47,166 bases of DNA from DASUZD01 sp036377055 (GTDB taxonomy: Bacteria; Actinomycetota; Thermoleophilia; Gaiellales; Gaiellaceae): positions 1 through 47,166 of the forward strand of contig DASUZD010000148.1 in NCBI GenBank assembly GCA_036377055.1, in the 5' to 3' direction. Positions 9,041 through 16,597 of the stretch are shown here, piece by piece. How positions within the stretch are numbered: position 1 is the first letter of the stretch; the number at the start of each line of letters is the position of its first letter. The position numbers were made by a program, and so were the translations under genes. A model generated the notes under the pieces. It searched no databases and had not been told where the DNA came from. It saw only the letters and a list, made by a program, of their open reading frames with translations.

Positions 9041-9328
9041 ATGTTCGGCCTCGCGGCCCTCGGTCTCGTCGCCGCCGGTGTCGGGGTGGCCTCGTTGCCG
9101 AGCCGGTGCGGCCAGCTCGGCAGGCCGAACCTCGACCAGGCGACGCGCGCCGCCCTGATTGCAGTCGCCTGCCTCTGGCTCGCCGGCGTGGTCGTCTTGC
9201 TGGCCCCCGAGATTCCGCGCCGGTCCCGCTTTGCGCTCGCGGGTGTCGGCCTTCTCGACGTCTGCGCGGGCATTGCGATCCTTGTCTACTACCTCCACCA
9301 GACAGCCTGGCACGGCCACTGCGGGTGA
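9041..9328 (+). CDS. Small membrane protein, three predicted helices
   Basis: 95 residues, largely hydrophobic, with segments at about 2-20 (FGLAALGLVAAGVGVASL), 35-55 (RAALIAVACLWLAGVVVLL) and 63-86 (RFALAGVGLLDVCAGIAILVYYL). It has three Cys residues and ends HGHCG. No family recognised. The ATG at 9041 lacks a visible ribosome site, and its upstream region abuts that of the divergent small membrane gene. It ends 15 bases before the 3-prime end of tRNA-Val. The alternating hydrophobic pattern is the main reason to accept it. Confidence 0.45.
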   Translation: MFGLAALGLVAAGVGVASLPSRCGQLGRPNLDQATRAALIAVACLWLAGVVVLLAPEIPRRSRFALAGVGLLDVCAGIAILVYYLHQTAWHGHCG

Positions 9329-9343
9329 CTGACCCGCGAGCGA

Positions 9344-9416
9344 TGGGCGGTGCGTGGCTCGAACACGCGACCTCCTGCTTGTAAGGCAGGCGCTCTCCCA
9401 GCTGAGCTAACCGCCC
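9344..9416 (-). tRNA. tRNA-Val (anticodon TAC)
   Basis: The minus strand folds into a canonical 73-base cloverleaf: acceptor GGGCGGT/ACCGCCC, D arm GCTC...GAGC, anticodon stem CCTGC/GCAGG with loop CTTACAA, and T arm GCGTG-TTCGAGC-CACGC. The anticodon TAC reads GUA valine codons. CCA is not encoded. It marks the left edge of the accessory zone, but I see no integrase beside it. Confidence 0.97.
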
Positions 9417-9429
9417 CTCGCGGCTAAGC

Positions 9430-9696
9430 CTACTCGGGCGGAGGAGCGCTCAAGGTGTACGAGTGGCCGTCGAGGCTGACCGACGTCTCGCGCACGCCGA
9501 CCTGTACGAGCCAACGATCGACGGCGTTCAGCGCGTCGACGATCGCGCGCTCCGGGTGCCCGTCGAGCTCGACGACGACCTCGCAACCGGCCTCGCCGCC
9601 CCCCGGATGGATCTCGGCGTGCTGCCCGCGCAGCTCGTCGACGAGCGCGAGAGCAGCCCGCTCGTCAGGCGCCTCGACCCTCAGCTGATCGACCAT
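9430..9696 (-). CDS. Small hypothetical protein (88 aa)
   Basis: 88 residues, acidic, beginning MVDQLRVEAPDERAALALVDEL. The ATG at 9696 is preceded by a strong AAAGGGGGG ribosome site. The alternation of VEAPDERAALALVDELRG and CEVVVELDG suggests a small alpha/beta fold of ferredoxin-like type, and it ends in a short beta hairpin (SVSLDGHSYTLSAPPPE). No family recognised and no catalytic motif visible. It stands alone next to tRNA-Val. Confidence 0.6.
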   Translation of the reverse strand: MVDQLRVEAPDERAALALVDELRGQHAEIHPGGGEAGCEVVVELDGHPERAIVDALNAVDRWLVQVGVRETSVSLDGHSYTLSAPPPE

Positions 9697-9912
9697 AGAC
9701 CCCCCTTTCCCAAAACGGAAACGGGGGCTCGGTTCCCGACGCGTCCAAACTCCGCAAGCGACGGCGGCGGAGCGATTTTACGCCCGAGCGGGCGCATTCG
9801 CCAGCCGGTGAAGCAAGCTTCGTCGGCTCGGCCGACCGGCGAAGGCCTGTTCGCGCTTGGGAATGCCCCGCCGCCGGATTCGCGTGGCACGGATCTTGTA
9901 GCGGCGCAAGGC

Positions 9913-10476
9913 ATGGACGGCGTTGCCGTGGCCGGTGAGTGGGCCCGACGAGGTTCGACGATCGTCGTCTTCGACGCCTGGGACGAAGACGGCCTGGCTC
10001 GGGACGACACCGAGGACTTCCTCGAATGGTCGGTCTCCCCGCCGGGCGCCCCTCCCACGCCAGGACGGTCTGGCCGCTTCTACAACCATTCTGCGACGCC
10101 GCCGGTTCGGCCGCCTCAGGACGCGGTGGCGCCGTCCGGCAAACAGGTCCACGACCGTGGCCTGGAGGGTCGTCGCCGGGACGACCCGCCCCGCGGCATG
10201 CAGCGCCCCAGGGACCGCATCTTTCCCCTCACCGACAAGAACCTGAAGTTGATGCTCGAGGGCAAAGCCCCGCGTGGCACCGACGGGAGGAAGGTGCAGC
10301 TACACCACCGCGGTCAGTTCGCGAACTATCGGCTGGACGAGTACACGGCCACGGAACACGCGACGTTGGGCCTCCACGAACCCGGTAGGGACAGCGACAT
10401 CGACCGGAAGCTCTTCGACGAACAGCGAGCCCGCTACTGGGTGACGAGAGCGCGCCAGCTGCTTGGCATTCAGTGA
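9913..10476 (+). CDS. LHH-type HNH/Endo VII nuclease domain protein (toxin-like)
   Basis: The C-terminal 90 residues contain LTDKNLKLMLEGKAPRGTDG, then RKVQLHHRGQ, then ATEHATLGLHEPG. This is the layout of HNH/Endo VII superfamily nucleases with a conserved LHH motif, which are common toxin tips of polymorphic, Rhs and contact-dependent effectors. In that family the His residues bind metal and activate water. The upstream part (GMDGVAVAGEW to the Pro-rich linker) is unlike any domain I know. The ATG at 9913 is only a candidate; the open frame extends further left without a clear ribosome site. There is no visible secretion domain, and no gene I recognise as its immunity partner. It may be a stranded toxin cassette. 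Confidence 0.6.
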   Translation: MDGVAVAGEWARRGSTIVVFDAWDEDGLARDDTEDFLEWSVSPPGAPPTPGRSGRFYNHSATPPVRPPQDAVAPSGKQVHDRGLEGRRRDDPPRGMQRPRDRIFPLTDKNLKLMLEGKAPRGTDGRKVQLHHRGQFANYRLDEYTATEHATLGLHEPGRDSDIDRKLFDEQRARYWVTRARQLLGIQ

Positions 10477-10487
10477 GGCGCGCGGGC

Positions 10488-11432
10488 TTAACGCCCGCCC
10501 AGGCTCTGGCGGAACTCCTCGATCCTTGCCCAGCGCTTCTCGGCGAGCGGCCTCTTCCAGCCTGCGATCGGGGGGAGCCACTGGCGCCCGGGACAGTCGC
10601 ATCCGTCAGGGTCTAAGCAGTACGCGAACAGCTGGCACTGGCGGCACGCGAACTGCTCCAGAGACGGGAGCGGCGCCCCCGACTTCTTCCAGCACAACAT
10701 GTCGTAGAGGGCGAGGAACGTCGTCGTTCGGCCGTCGCCGCCGTGACAGTGAAAATGAACCCAGTCGTTGCCGCTGACCTTCTTCCAAAGCTCGCGGAGT
10801 TCCTCGAGCCCAGCGTCACTCGGGGCGCAGTGGTCAGTGAGCGGGATCCGGACATATTCGACCCTGGTCCCCTTGAACTCGGCTGTGAGCATCGTCGCGA
10901 CTTCCGCTTCGTTGTACGCGGCGCCGACGGGGCGGTCCGTGTACCGCACGGGCGTCACCCGCTCCTGCCCTCGGTCGTCGCAAGGATCGTCCGTGATCGT
11001 GAAGACCTGGGTGGTCCGACCCGTAAGTGCCCCGAGTCGCGCCTTCTCGTCCGTCGTGATCCATTTCTTTGACTGTCCGACGTTGGCGAAGTCGTTGTCG
11101 GCGTACCAGGACACGGCTACGCCGTCGAAGAAGCCGTGCGTCTCCTCGCGCAAGTCGACGAGGTAGATGGTGCTCGGACGATGGCTCTTGATGACCTTGT
11201 CGTAGAGCACGTTGGCGAATTCGCGGAAGTCGAGTTGATGGCTGCCCGACGCCCGGTAAGGGTGCTCCGAAAGCCCGTTCGCGCTACGGAAGTTGTCTGC
11301 GGCCCCTTTGTCGTAGATGAGGTAGGCGCCGGTCCGATACGGCATCTCCAACGGGTTGCTGACGTTCACTGCGACCTGCACGGCCTCTCGAGCCGCCGTC
11401 GGAGCTTCGGCGCTGGCAGGTGCAGATTCCAC
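10488..11432 (-). CDS. PTP-like phytase / inositol polyphosphate phosphatase homologue
   Basis: 314 residues. The Cys-phosphatase loop is HCHGGDGR (C229 nucleophile, R235), followed by TTT as in cysteine phytases (HCxxGxGRT). The segment RIPLTDHCAPSD supplies the probable general acid D200, and LVDLREETHGFFDGVAVSW matches the LREESHG region of Selenomonas-type phytases. Such enzymes strip phosphates from inositol phosphates; relatives are also effector phosphatases. Two oddities: no signal peptide is visible from the GTG at 11432, whereas phytases are normally exported, and a Cys-rich tail (CRQCQLFAYC, then CDCPG) could bind metal. The start may lie elsewhere. It converges with the LHH nuclease gene, with 11 bases between the stops. 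Confidence 0.75.
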   Translation of the reverse strand: MESAPASAEAPTAAREAVQVAVNVSNPLEMPYRTGAYLIYDKGAADNFRSANGLSEHPYRASGSHQLDFREFANVLYDKVIKSHRPSTIYLVDLREETHGFFDGVAVSWYADNDFANVGQSKKWITTDEKARLGALTGRTTQVFTITDDPCDDRGQERVTPVRYTDRPVGAAYNEAEVATMLTAEFKGTRVEYVRIPLTDHCAPSDAGLEELRELWKKVSGNDWVHFHCHGGDGRTTTFLALYDMLCWKKSGAPLPSLEQFACRQCQLFAYCLDPDGCDCPGRQWLPPIAGWKRPLAEKRWARIEEFRQSLGGR

Positions 11433-11493
11433 GGCCGAGCGATCATGCGCCCCGCTATTTCCACAGTCAACGGTCTAGGCCGTTAAGCAGCGG

Positions 11494-11522
11494 TTTACAT
11501 GCCGAGCCGGACGCGGTACTTT
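11494..11522 (+). promoter_or_regulatory. Candidate promoter of the first duplicated secreted-protein gene
   Basis: TTTACA at 11494-11499, a 17-base spacer, then TACTTT at 11517-11522, 33 bases before the ATG. The second copy of the duplication keeps much of this block in changed form (GTTACG and ATAACT), so the two promoters may have diverged. Confidence 0.4.
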
Positions 11523-11554
11523 CGTTGACGGCAGTTCTAGGCGAAGGGAGACAA

Positions 11555-11962
11555 ATGAAGCACGTATGTCGGCTCCCGGCTGCCATCGCCGGGCTCGCGC
11601 TCGCCCTGTTCGGTGGCGCGTCGGCGAGAGCGGACGGCGCCACCAGCGTCAGCATCCTGCTGAAGGCGCAGTACGTCACCGAGGTGGTGGTCGTGGTCGC
11701 GCTGCACGTCACGTGCGAGGGCGACCCCGTTGCTGGCGAAGTGGCAGTGACCGTCGAGCAGGAGCCGCCCGAGACGCAATCGCCAACCATCGGCACCGGT
11801 CAGTCGGTCGTCGTCTGCGACGGAAACCAGCACGACGTCGCCGTGACGACCACCGGGGGCAGCTTCAGCGGCTTCGACATCGGCAAGGCGTTCGCGACCG
11901 CAACGCTCGTCGCCCCCTCGGGCACCGACACCGACGCGAGACCGATCACGATCGGGTTCTGA
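11555..11962 (+). CDS. Small secreted protein, duplicated family, copy 1
   Basis: 135 residues from the ATG at 11555, which follows GAAGGGAG. A signal peptide (about residues 1-26, AAIAGLALALFGGASARA) precedes an acidic all-beta-looking domain with two Cys (HVTCEGD and VVVCDGNQHD), probably a disulfide. The family is unknown to me; the pattern of alternating valines and a paired Cys resembles small immunoglobulin-like exported domains. It differs from the copy at 14005 at 16 of 135 aligned residues by my count, and the last 65 residues are almost identical. Location is probably extracellular or cell-wall. Confidence 0.75.
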   Translation: MKHVCRLPAAIAGLALALFGGASARADGATSVSILLKAQYVTEVVVVVALHVTCEGDPVAGEVAVTVEQEPPETQSPTIGTGQSVVVCDGNQHDVAVTTTGGSFSGFDIGKAFATATLVAPSGTDTDARPITIGF

Positions 11963-12201
11963 GCGGACCGCATGCCCCTCCTGAGACTTCTTTCTAACCC
12001 GTCGCCCGGCCTCGAACGGCTCCTCGACGTCCAAGACCGAGCGGAACGGCGATCTTGAACGGCTGAACGGCCGGTTCAAGTCCTCTCGCTCGGACCTAAC
12101 CGGAGAGCTTTCAGACCTTCGCCCTGGGGTTCGTGACCTCCTGAGACGCGCTTCGCTGCCTGGATAGGACGCCGGCACACGTACCGCAGCGCCGGGCCTA
12201 G
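11963..12201. other. Gap with a start-less coding-like remnant
   Basis: No gene is supported. The plus-strand frame from 11985 to the TAG at 12165-12167 reads a plausible helical peptide (LERLNGRFKSSRSDL, then GELSDLRPGVRDLL) but has no start codon and follows a stop, so it may be the remnant of a coiled-coil gene or chance. Confidence 0.3.
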
Positions 12202-13122
12202 CTAGAAAAGCCGCGTACGCGCCGTACTCATGAAGAAGCCATGACCGTCCTGGTTACGGCAGGTGAGTCCCGCGAACGCCGAAGTACACCGCATCCCGTT
12301 CCAGCTCCAGCTCTTGCCGTAGCGGAGGACCGTGCGCGCGAGGTCGGCGACCGGGCCTTGTGGCTCGTCATGGCCGGGACAGGTCGAGCCGACCCAGACG
12401 GCGCCCCCGGTTCGCCGGATCGAGGGCCAAAGCGCGCGCGTGCATCCCGGCGCCTTTCGGGGAGCCGGGGGCTTGATTCCGCTCTTGATCCCGCAGTAGA
12501 GGAACGGCACCGGCGTGTCCGACACGTAGCCGAAGGCGTAGTTGCAGAAGATGTTCCCAGAGGGCGTCCGGAACCCTCCGCTCGAGGACGCCTGCGGCTT
12601 CGGATTCGACTTCTTCTTGGGGGGCGTCACCTGCTTCCACGGCCCGGCCACGAGTCGGCTCTCGTTCCAGTGCCAGAGGCGCGAATGTGAGCCACCGGTG
12701 GGGATGCAGCGTGCGTCACCGGTACGGAAGATGGGTCTGGTCTCGCGGATGTCGGAGCCGACCGCGACCAGGGGTGGCTGAAGGAACCGAGTCTGATGGA
12801 GGACGAGTTTCCACTCGCCGCCGATCAAGCTGAAAACGGCCCACTCCTGGGAAGGCCAGCAGGTAGGTAGAGGGCCGACCACCACCGCCATCGCCTGGCT
12901 ATCCCGTCCAGTGAATGGCCCGCAGAGCAGCTGTAAGACGGGATCCGGCAACCGGAAGCTATTCATATCGTGCTCTGCGATCAGCTGGCGCGCCGTCGCC
13001 TTAGTGCACGGGCCAGACACGCTTCGGCTGGCAGATGAGGGTGAAGCGGACGCGCTCGCAAACGCTACGAGCAGAGCCGCAAGGCCGAGTCTCACCGTAC
13101 CGAGCCGCAGAGTTACCCGCAC
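12202..13122 (-). CDS. Secreted DUF6636-like protein
   Basis: About 306 residues from the GTG at 13122, chosen because AGGAAAGGG lies just upstream and because a signal peptide follows at once (RLGLAALLVAFASASA). The C-terminal domain (FRTPSGNIFCNYAFG, then LYCGIKSGIKPPAPR, then YGKSWSWNGMRCTSAFAGL, then TCRNQDGHGFFMSTA) matches the DUF6636 pattern of paired cysteines and a GHGFF ending seen in exported actinobacterial proteins of unknown role. A lysine-rich linker (PPKKKSNPKPQ) joins it to an N-terminal domain with four or five Cys (CGPFTG, TCWPSQEW, RCIPTGG). It lies between the two copies of the duplicated gene, on the opposite strand. Confidence 0.75.
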   Translation of the reverse strand: MRVTLRLGTVRLGLAALLVAFASASASPSSASRSVSGPCTKATARQLIAEHDMNSFRLPDPVLQLLCGPFTGRDSQAMAVVVGPLPTCWPSQEWAVFSLIGGEWKLVLHQTRFLQPPLVAVGSDIRETRPIFRTGDARCIPTGGSHSRLWHWNESRLVAGPWKQVTPPKKKSNPKPQASSSGGFRTPSGNIFCNYAFGYVSDTPVPFLYCGIKSGIKPPAPRKAPGCTRALWPSIRRTGGAVWVGSTCPGHDEPQGPVADLARTVLRYGKSWSWNGMRCTSAFAGLTCRNQDGHGFFMSTARTRLF

Positions 13123-14004
13123 ACGCCCTTTCCTGCCTGGGTCTGACCCACCTGCACTGTCCCACCGGCGAGGATGCAAGTCAACTTCAACTCGGAGGCG
13201 GCTCGAAACGACATTTGAGCCTTCGGCTGCCCACGACTAAGCTTGTCCTCGAAGATCCCATCCGCGACTGCCCCGAGCTCGTCATGCTCGCCCGGCTGGG
13301 GCAGGCTCTCAGTCGAGCGCGCGCAGTAACTTCTCGCCGCAGTAGGCGAGCTACCCTCCGTTCATCACCTGCCGAACGGATTGCCTTGGCCCGCGAAGTG
13401 CGGCAACGAGCCCAGCAGATCGCCGCGGAGGCGGTCGAGATGCAGCGAACCGCCCGCGCGATCTGTCGCGGCACGTTTGAACAGCGCGCGCGAATCAGGT
13501 CGATGTATCTGACCTCGGCCAAGCGCGATGTCGCCAAGCCCTCCCAGGGCGGGAGAGTGGAGGGGGCCTGGTCGACTGGCGTGGGCGAGGGTGCGGATCG
13601 GAACCGGAGCGGCGTTGCCTCGGGGCGGCTGGGTCTCGCTCCCCATGTCCCCGAGAGCGAGCCGCTGCAAATCGATGACGCCACCGCGCGCGACCTCGCG
13701 GCGCAGCTCTGGGAGGCTGCCGGCCGCGCGGCACAGCCTCCCTCGCGGTCGAAATCGCTGAAACGCTTAAGCCCGCCGGTCGTGAGCGGTCACCGCATCC
13801 CGACGACGAGGGTCGTCGAAGTCGCTGACGAGGCGGGGCGCCAAAAACCGAGCACCCGCGACAGGTACCGACTGCATGGACGGCACCGGCACGTCGACCT
13901 TGAGTCTCGCGCTCCTCGGCGCCGTGAAGCAGCGGGTTACGCGCTGAGCCGGAACGCGATAACTTCCGTTGACGGATGTGCCGCGATCGAGAGAAGGGAG
14001 ACAA
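13123..14004. other. Long stretch without a supported gene
   Basis: About 880 bases. The last 84 (from 13921) are the duplicated promoter region. Between 13283 and about 13820 the plus strand has a long open frame with one protein-like helical part (AERIALAREVRQRAQQIAAE), but no ribosome site, and the rest is Arg/Ser-rich and unconvincing. It may hold a decayed gene. I see no RNA gene or repeat array. Confidence 0.4.
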
Positions 14005-14412
14005 ATGAAGCAGGTGCGTTGGCTCACGGCGGCCATCGCCGGGCTCGCGCTGGCCCTGTTCGGGGCCGGGTCGGCGAGCGCGGACGGCACCACCAGCGTC
14101 AGCATCATGCTGAAGGCGCAGTACGTCACCGAGGTGGTGGTCTCGATCGCGCTGCACGTCACGTGCGAAGGCGACCCCGTCCCGGGGACCCTAGCCGTGA
14201 CCGTTGAGCAGGAGCCACCCGAGACGCAGTCGCCAGCCATCGGCACCGGTCAGTCGGTCGTCGTCTGCGACGGAAACCAGCACGACGTCGCCGTGACGAC
14301 CACCGGGGGCAGCTTCAGCGGCTTCGACATCGGCAAGGCGTTCGCCACCGCAACCCTCGTCGCCCCCTCAGGCACCGACTCCGACGCGAGGCCGATCACG
14401 ATCGGGTTCTGA
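13921..14412 (+). repeat. Duplicated block, copy 2
   Basis: Near-copy of 11479-11962, direct orientation, about 2.4 kb apart. Similarity begins at GCCGTGAAGCAGCGG and runs to the gene stop. The intervening DUF6636 gene is not duplicated. Confidence 0.85.
14005..14412 (+). CDS. Small secreted protein, duplicated family, copy 2
   Basis: 135 residues from the ATG at 14005 with the same GAAGGGAG ribosome site as copy 1. Signal peptide (TAAIAGLALALFGAG, cleavage after SASA), then the same two-Cys beta domain. Substitutions against copy 1 cluster in the signal peptide and in the VVVSIALH and PVPGTLAV segments. The carboxy-terminal half is nearly unchanged, suggesting recent duplication or ongoing selection or gene conversion on that half. 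Function unknown. Confidence 0.75.
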   Translation: MKQVRWLTAAIAGLALALFGAGSASADGTTSVSIMLKAQYVTEVVVSIALHVTCEGDPVPGTLAVTVEQEPPETQSPAIGTGQSVVVCDGNQHDVAVTTTGGSFSGFDIGKAFATATLVAPSGTDSDARPITIGF

Positions 14413-14565
14413 GGCGGCTCGACCGTCTACGCATCGCGCTTCGTCAGCGAGGCTCCCTCCTAGGTTCCTGTCCCACCCTCCGGCCCTAGTGGAACAACGT
14501 TCGAACACCGCTGAGTGGTGGAAGCTGGCCAGACTGCTCTAGGTACGCTCGCCGACCCTGCCCGG

Positions 14566-14835
14566 CTAGAACCGCGGCAGTGCGAGCAAGTTGTCGCTCC
14601 ACTCACCGTCGGCGTGCGTCCTGATGTACTCAGGATTCGCCTTCACGACCAGTACGCGCGCCAGATGGCCTCCGCCGCATACGTACGCCTTGCCGCTCTC
14701 GTTCTTGATCCAGTCGACCATCGCGGACGTCGAGTTCTCGCCGGTCTCGTCGGTGTCCGGGTTCTTCCACCGGACGCGCGTGATGTGCTGATGGCCGCTA
14801 CCACCACTCAGGCTGACGGAATAGATATGAACCAC
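14566..14835 (-). CDS. DUF3892 domain protein
   Basis: About 89 residues from the GTG at 14835, selected because CAGGGAG lies 5 bases before it; a longer frame to 14907 has no ribosome site. The sequence HITRVRWKNPDT, then GENSTSAMVDWIKNESGKAY, then CGGGHLARVLVV and ending LALPRF, spans the DUF3892 family: small proteins with a TRVR start and a W-I late motif, of unknown function. It is followed upstream on the same strand by a DUF1508 gene (stop 84 bases before), so the two may be one unit. Confidence 0.75.
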   Translation of the reverse strand: MVHIYSVSLSGGSGHQHITRVRWKNPDTDETGENSTSAMVDWIKNESGKAYVCGGGHLARVLVVKANPEYIRTHADGEWSDNLLALPRF

Positions 14836-14919
14836 GATGTCTCCCTGGCGGATGTTTCCGTTCGGCGAGATGCCAGGGCCTCTGGCCGTAGCCGAGGCCC
14901 TGGTCATCGAAGAGCCGTG

Positions 14920-15096
14920 TTACTCGACCTCCGCGTCCGGCGCCGTCGACTTCACGTTCCGCGCAGCCCGCCTGGCGTTGGACTCGCTATCGAACGACTC
15001 GCCGCTCGAAGCGACCTTCTCGCCGTTCCCGTCCTTCAGGCGCCAACGGTATTTCCCAGCGCTGTCGGCGTACACTTCGAACTTCGGCTTTGCCAC
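14920..15096 (-). CDS. DUF1508 (YegP-like) small protein
   Basis: 58 residues from a GTG at 15096 with an ideal GAGGAGG ribosome site 5 bases upstream. The sequence MAKPKFEVYADSAGKYRWRL, then GEKVASSGESFDSESNA, then ARRAARNVK matches DUF1508: one YegP repeat with the KFEVY/DGxYRWRL and GExYxSKxxA pattern. YegP-type proteins are small cytoplasmic proteins of uncertain, possibly stress-related role. A single repeat rather than two is usual for actinobacterial members. It lies divergent from the ImmA/IrrE gene. Confidence 0.8.
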   Translation of the reverse strand: MAKPKFEVYADSAGKYRWRLKDGNGEKVASSGESFDSESNARRAARNVKSTAPDAEVE

Positions 15097-15209
15097 AGTG
15101 ACCTCCTCGGTCCGGGTTGAAGCGGCTACTGCTACGGCGAAATCCTCTTCGCCGCAGCGAACCGTAGCACAAGCGCCGACACGGCTGCCACAATGGCGAT
15201 CGAGCGTTC

Positions 15210-16058
15210 GTGACTCCGAACAGCCCGCCCTCTCTCTTCGAGCAAGCTCGGTCGCGGCGACCGGAGTTCGGCGACGTTCCGATCATTCGTGAGCTTTGTG
15301 AGCAGCTGTTGGCCGAGGCGGAAGCCGAGCCACCAGTTCCTGTCGAGCGGGTTGCCTCTCTGAGGGGCATTTCCGAGATCAAGGAGGCAGTCCAGCCCTT
15401 CGCGGGGATGCTGGCGCCGACTGGCCGGACCAACTTCGTGGCCACAGTGCGCGCGTCAGATAGCTATGAGAGGCAGCGCTTCACGGTGTGCCATGAGACA
15501 GGTCACACCTTCTTCCCCGGCTACAGCACTCGCCAACTGCGTTGCGACCGCCCCAAAACCCTACTTGAGCAGCGGTGCGACATAGCTGCAACCGAGTTGC
15601 TCCTTCCACATCGATTCTTCGTCGGTGACCTAGTCGATGCAGGTTTTAGCCTCGCGTCGGTCGGCGACCTCGCCTGCGCCTATGAGTCGAGCATCGAAGC
15701 TACGGCACTTAGGACAGTCGACCTTTGGCCTGAGCCGGCGGCGCTCCTCGTTTTCCGCGAGCGCCACAAGCCCGCCGAATCTTGTCGAGAACATCGTTGC
15801 GAGCCAAAGCTACGACTGGACTATGCCCATGTGCAGGGCGACTGGCCACACATGCGTCAGCACAAGTCCGTCGGCGAAGACTCGGCATTTGGGCGAGCTC
15901 TCTCTGGTGAGCAAGTCAGTGACACGCTCGACGACCTGGGCGATCTCAGTTCTGGGTCGACGGGACCTGTTGAGGTACACGCGCGCCGCTACGGTCGCGA
16001 GGGACGCGTTCTGGCCCTGATTCGGCGCTCAGGCAGGGGTTCATCCATGGGGAGGTGA
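15210..16058 (+). CDS. ImmA/IrrE-family (M78) metallopeptidase
   Basis: 282 residues from a GTG at 15210. HETGH at residues 95-99 is the zinc-binding HExxH motif; the later LLEQRCDIAATELLLP (Glu near residue 120) supplies the third ligand and the family ExxCxxxAAxLLxP pattern. ImmA peptidases cleave a partner XRE repressor and so de-repress mobile elements; IrrE/DdrO acts the same way in DNA damage response. The neighbouring XRE gene begins 4 bases after the stop, the expected arrangement. The C-terminal 120 residues are weakly conserved and may be the sensing part. Confidence 0.85.
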   Translation: MTPNSPPSLFEQARSRRPEFGDVPIIRELCEQLLAEAEAEPPVPVERVASLRGISEIKEAVQPFAGMLAPTGRTNFVATVRASDSYERQRFTVCHETGHTFFPGYSTRQLRCDRPKTLLEQRCDIAATELLLPHRFFVGDLVDAGFSLASVGDLACAYESSIEATALRTVDLWPEPAALLVFRERHKPAESCREHRCEPKLRLDYAHVQGDWPHMRQHKSVGEDSAFGRALSGEQVSDTLDDLGDLSSGSTGPVEVHARRYGREGRVLALIRRSGRGSSMGR

Positions 16059-16062
16059 GGTC

Positions 16063-16491
16063 TTGGCTACGCCAGAGCGCAGAGAGGAGCCGGGAGCAGA
16101 AGAGACCTTCGGCGACCGCGTTCGCCGCTTCCGCGAAGAAGCTGGTATGAGTCCCGCACAACTAGCGACCGCGGCTCGTGTCTCTAGGAGTTATCTCTCC
16201 GAGTTAGAGAGTGGCCGCGGAAGCGCACAGAAGCCCTCAGCCGAGATCCTTTACCGCCTCGCCAAAGCACTAGGCGTTGCGATGTCAGACCTTCTCGGCC
16301 GGCCGGTGATTACCAATCCAAATCGTGATCGCCCGCCGAGCCTCGTAGCCTTCGCGGAGGCTCACAATCTGCCGGAGGCCGACATCGCGATGCTCGCCTG
16401 CATTGAGTTCCGTGGCGAGAAGCCAAAGACGCCTGAGCGCTGGGCATTCATTTACCAGGCGATCCGGAACAGCGCCGGAATGGATCGCTAG
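16063..16491 (+). CDS. XRE-family repressor, partner of the ImmA-type peptidase
   Basis: 142 residues from a TTG at 16063. Residues about 17-72 form a helix-turn-helix: FGDRVRRFREEAGMSPAQLA, RVSRSYLSELESGR, then ILYRLAKALGVAMSDLLG. The C-terminal 60 residues include LPEADIAMLACIEFRGEKPK and could be the dimer or cleavage region. Placed 4 bases after the ImmA/IrrE gene, so they are co-translated. By analogy with ImmR or DdrO, it would repress genes of the same element until cleaved; the target operators are not identified. Confidence 0.85.
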   Translation: MATPERREEPGAEETFGDRVRRFREEAGMSPAQLATAARVSRSYLSELESGRGSAQKPSAEILYRLAKALGVAMSDLLGRPVITNPNRDRPPSLVAFAEAHNLPEADIAMLACIEFRGEKPKTPERWAFIYQAIRNSAGMDR

Positions 16492-16597
16492 TTCGTGGGA
16501 TAGAGAGGCCGCACCGCGCTGCTCTCGTTGCGTTCCAAGAGCCCGTCTATCCGTCTCAAGTCAAAGAATTACCTGGGCGCTTGCTGATCGACGCGTT

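Larger units (their letters stand above)
11479..11962 (+). repeat. Duplicated block, copy 1 (promoter region plus secreted-protein gene)
   Basis: From GCCGTTAAGCAGCGG at 11479 through the gene stop, this block is a near-copy of 13921-14412. Similarity extends about 80 bases upstream of the ATG, including GAAGGGAGACAAATGAAG, so the whole transcription unit was duplicated, not just the coding part. Confidence 0.85.

Noticed and set aside
9344..9416. tRNA-Val as the left attachment site of the integrase element
   Set aside because: It shares no obvious core with tRNA-Glu beyond the general T-arm pattern, and no integrase gene lies beside it. The left end remains unknown.
13035..14207. Plus-strand frame from the DUF6636 region into the second duplicated gene
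   Set aside because: No ribosome site, composition shifts from Ser/Arg-rich to Ala/Gly/Arg-rich, and it overlaps the well-supported secreted protein in another frame. Only a possible remnant is noted.
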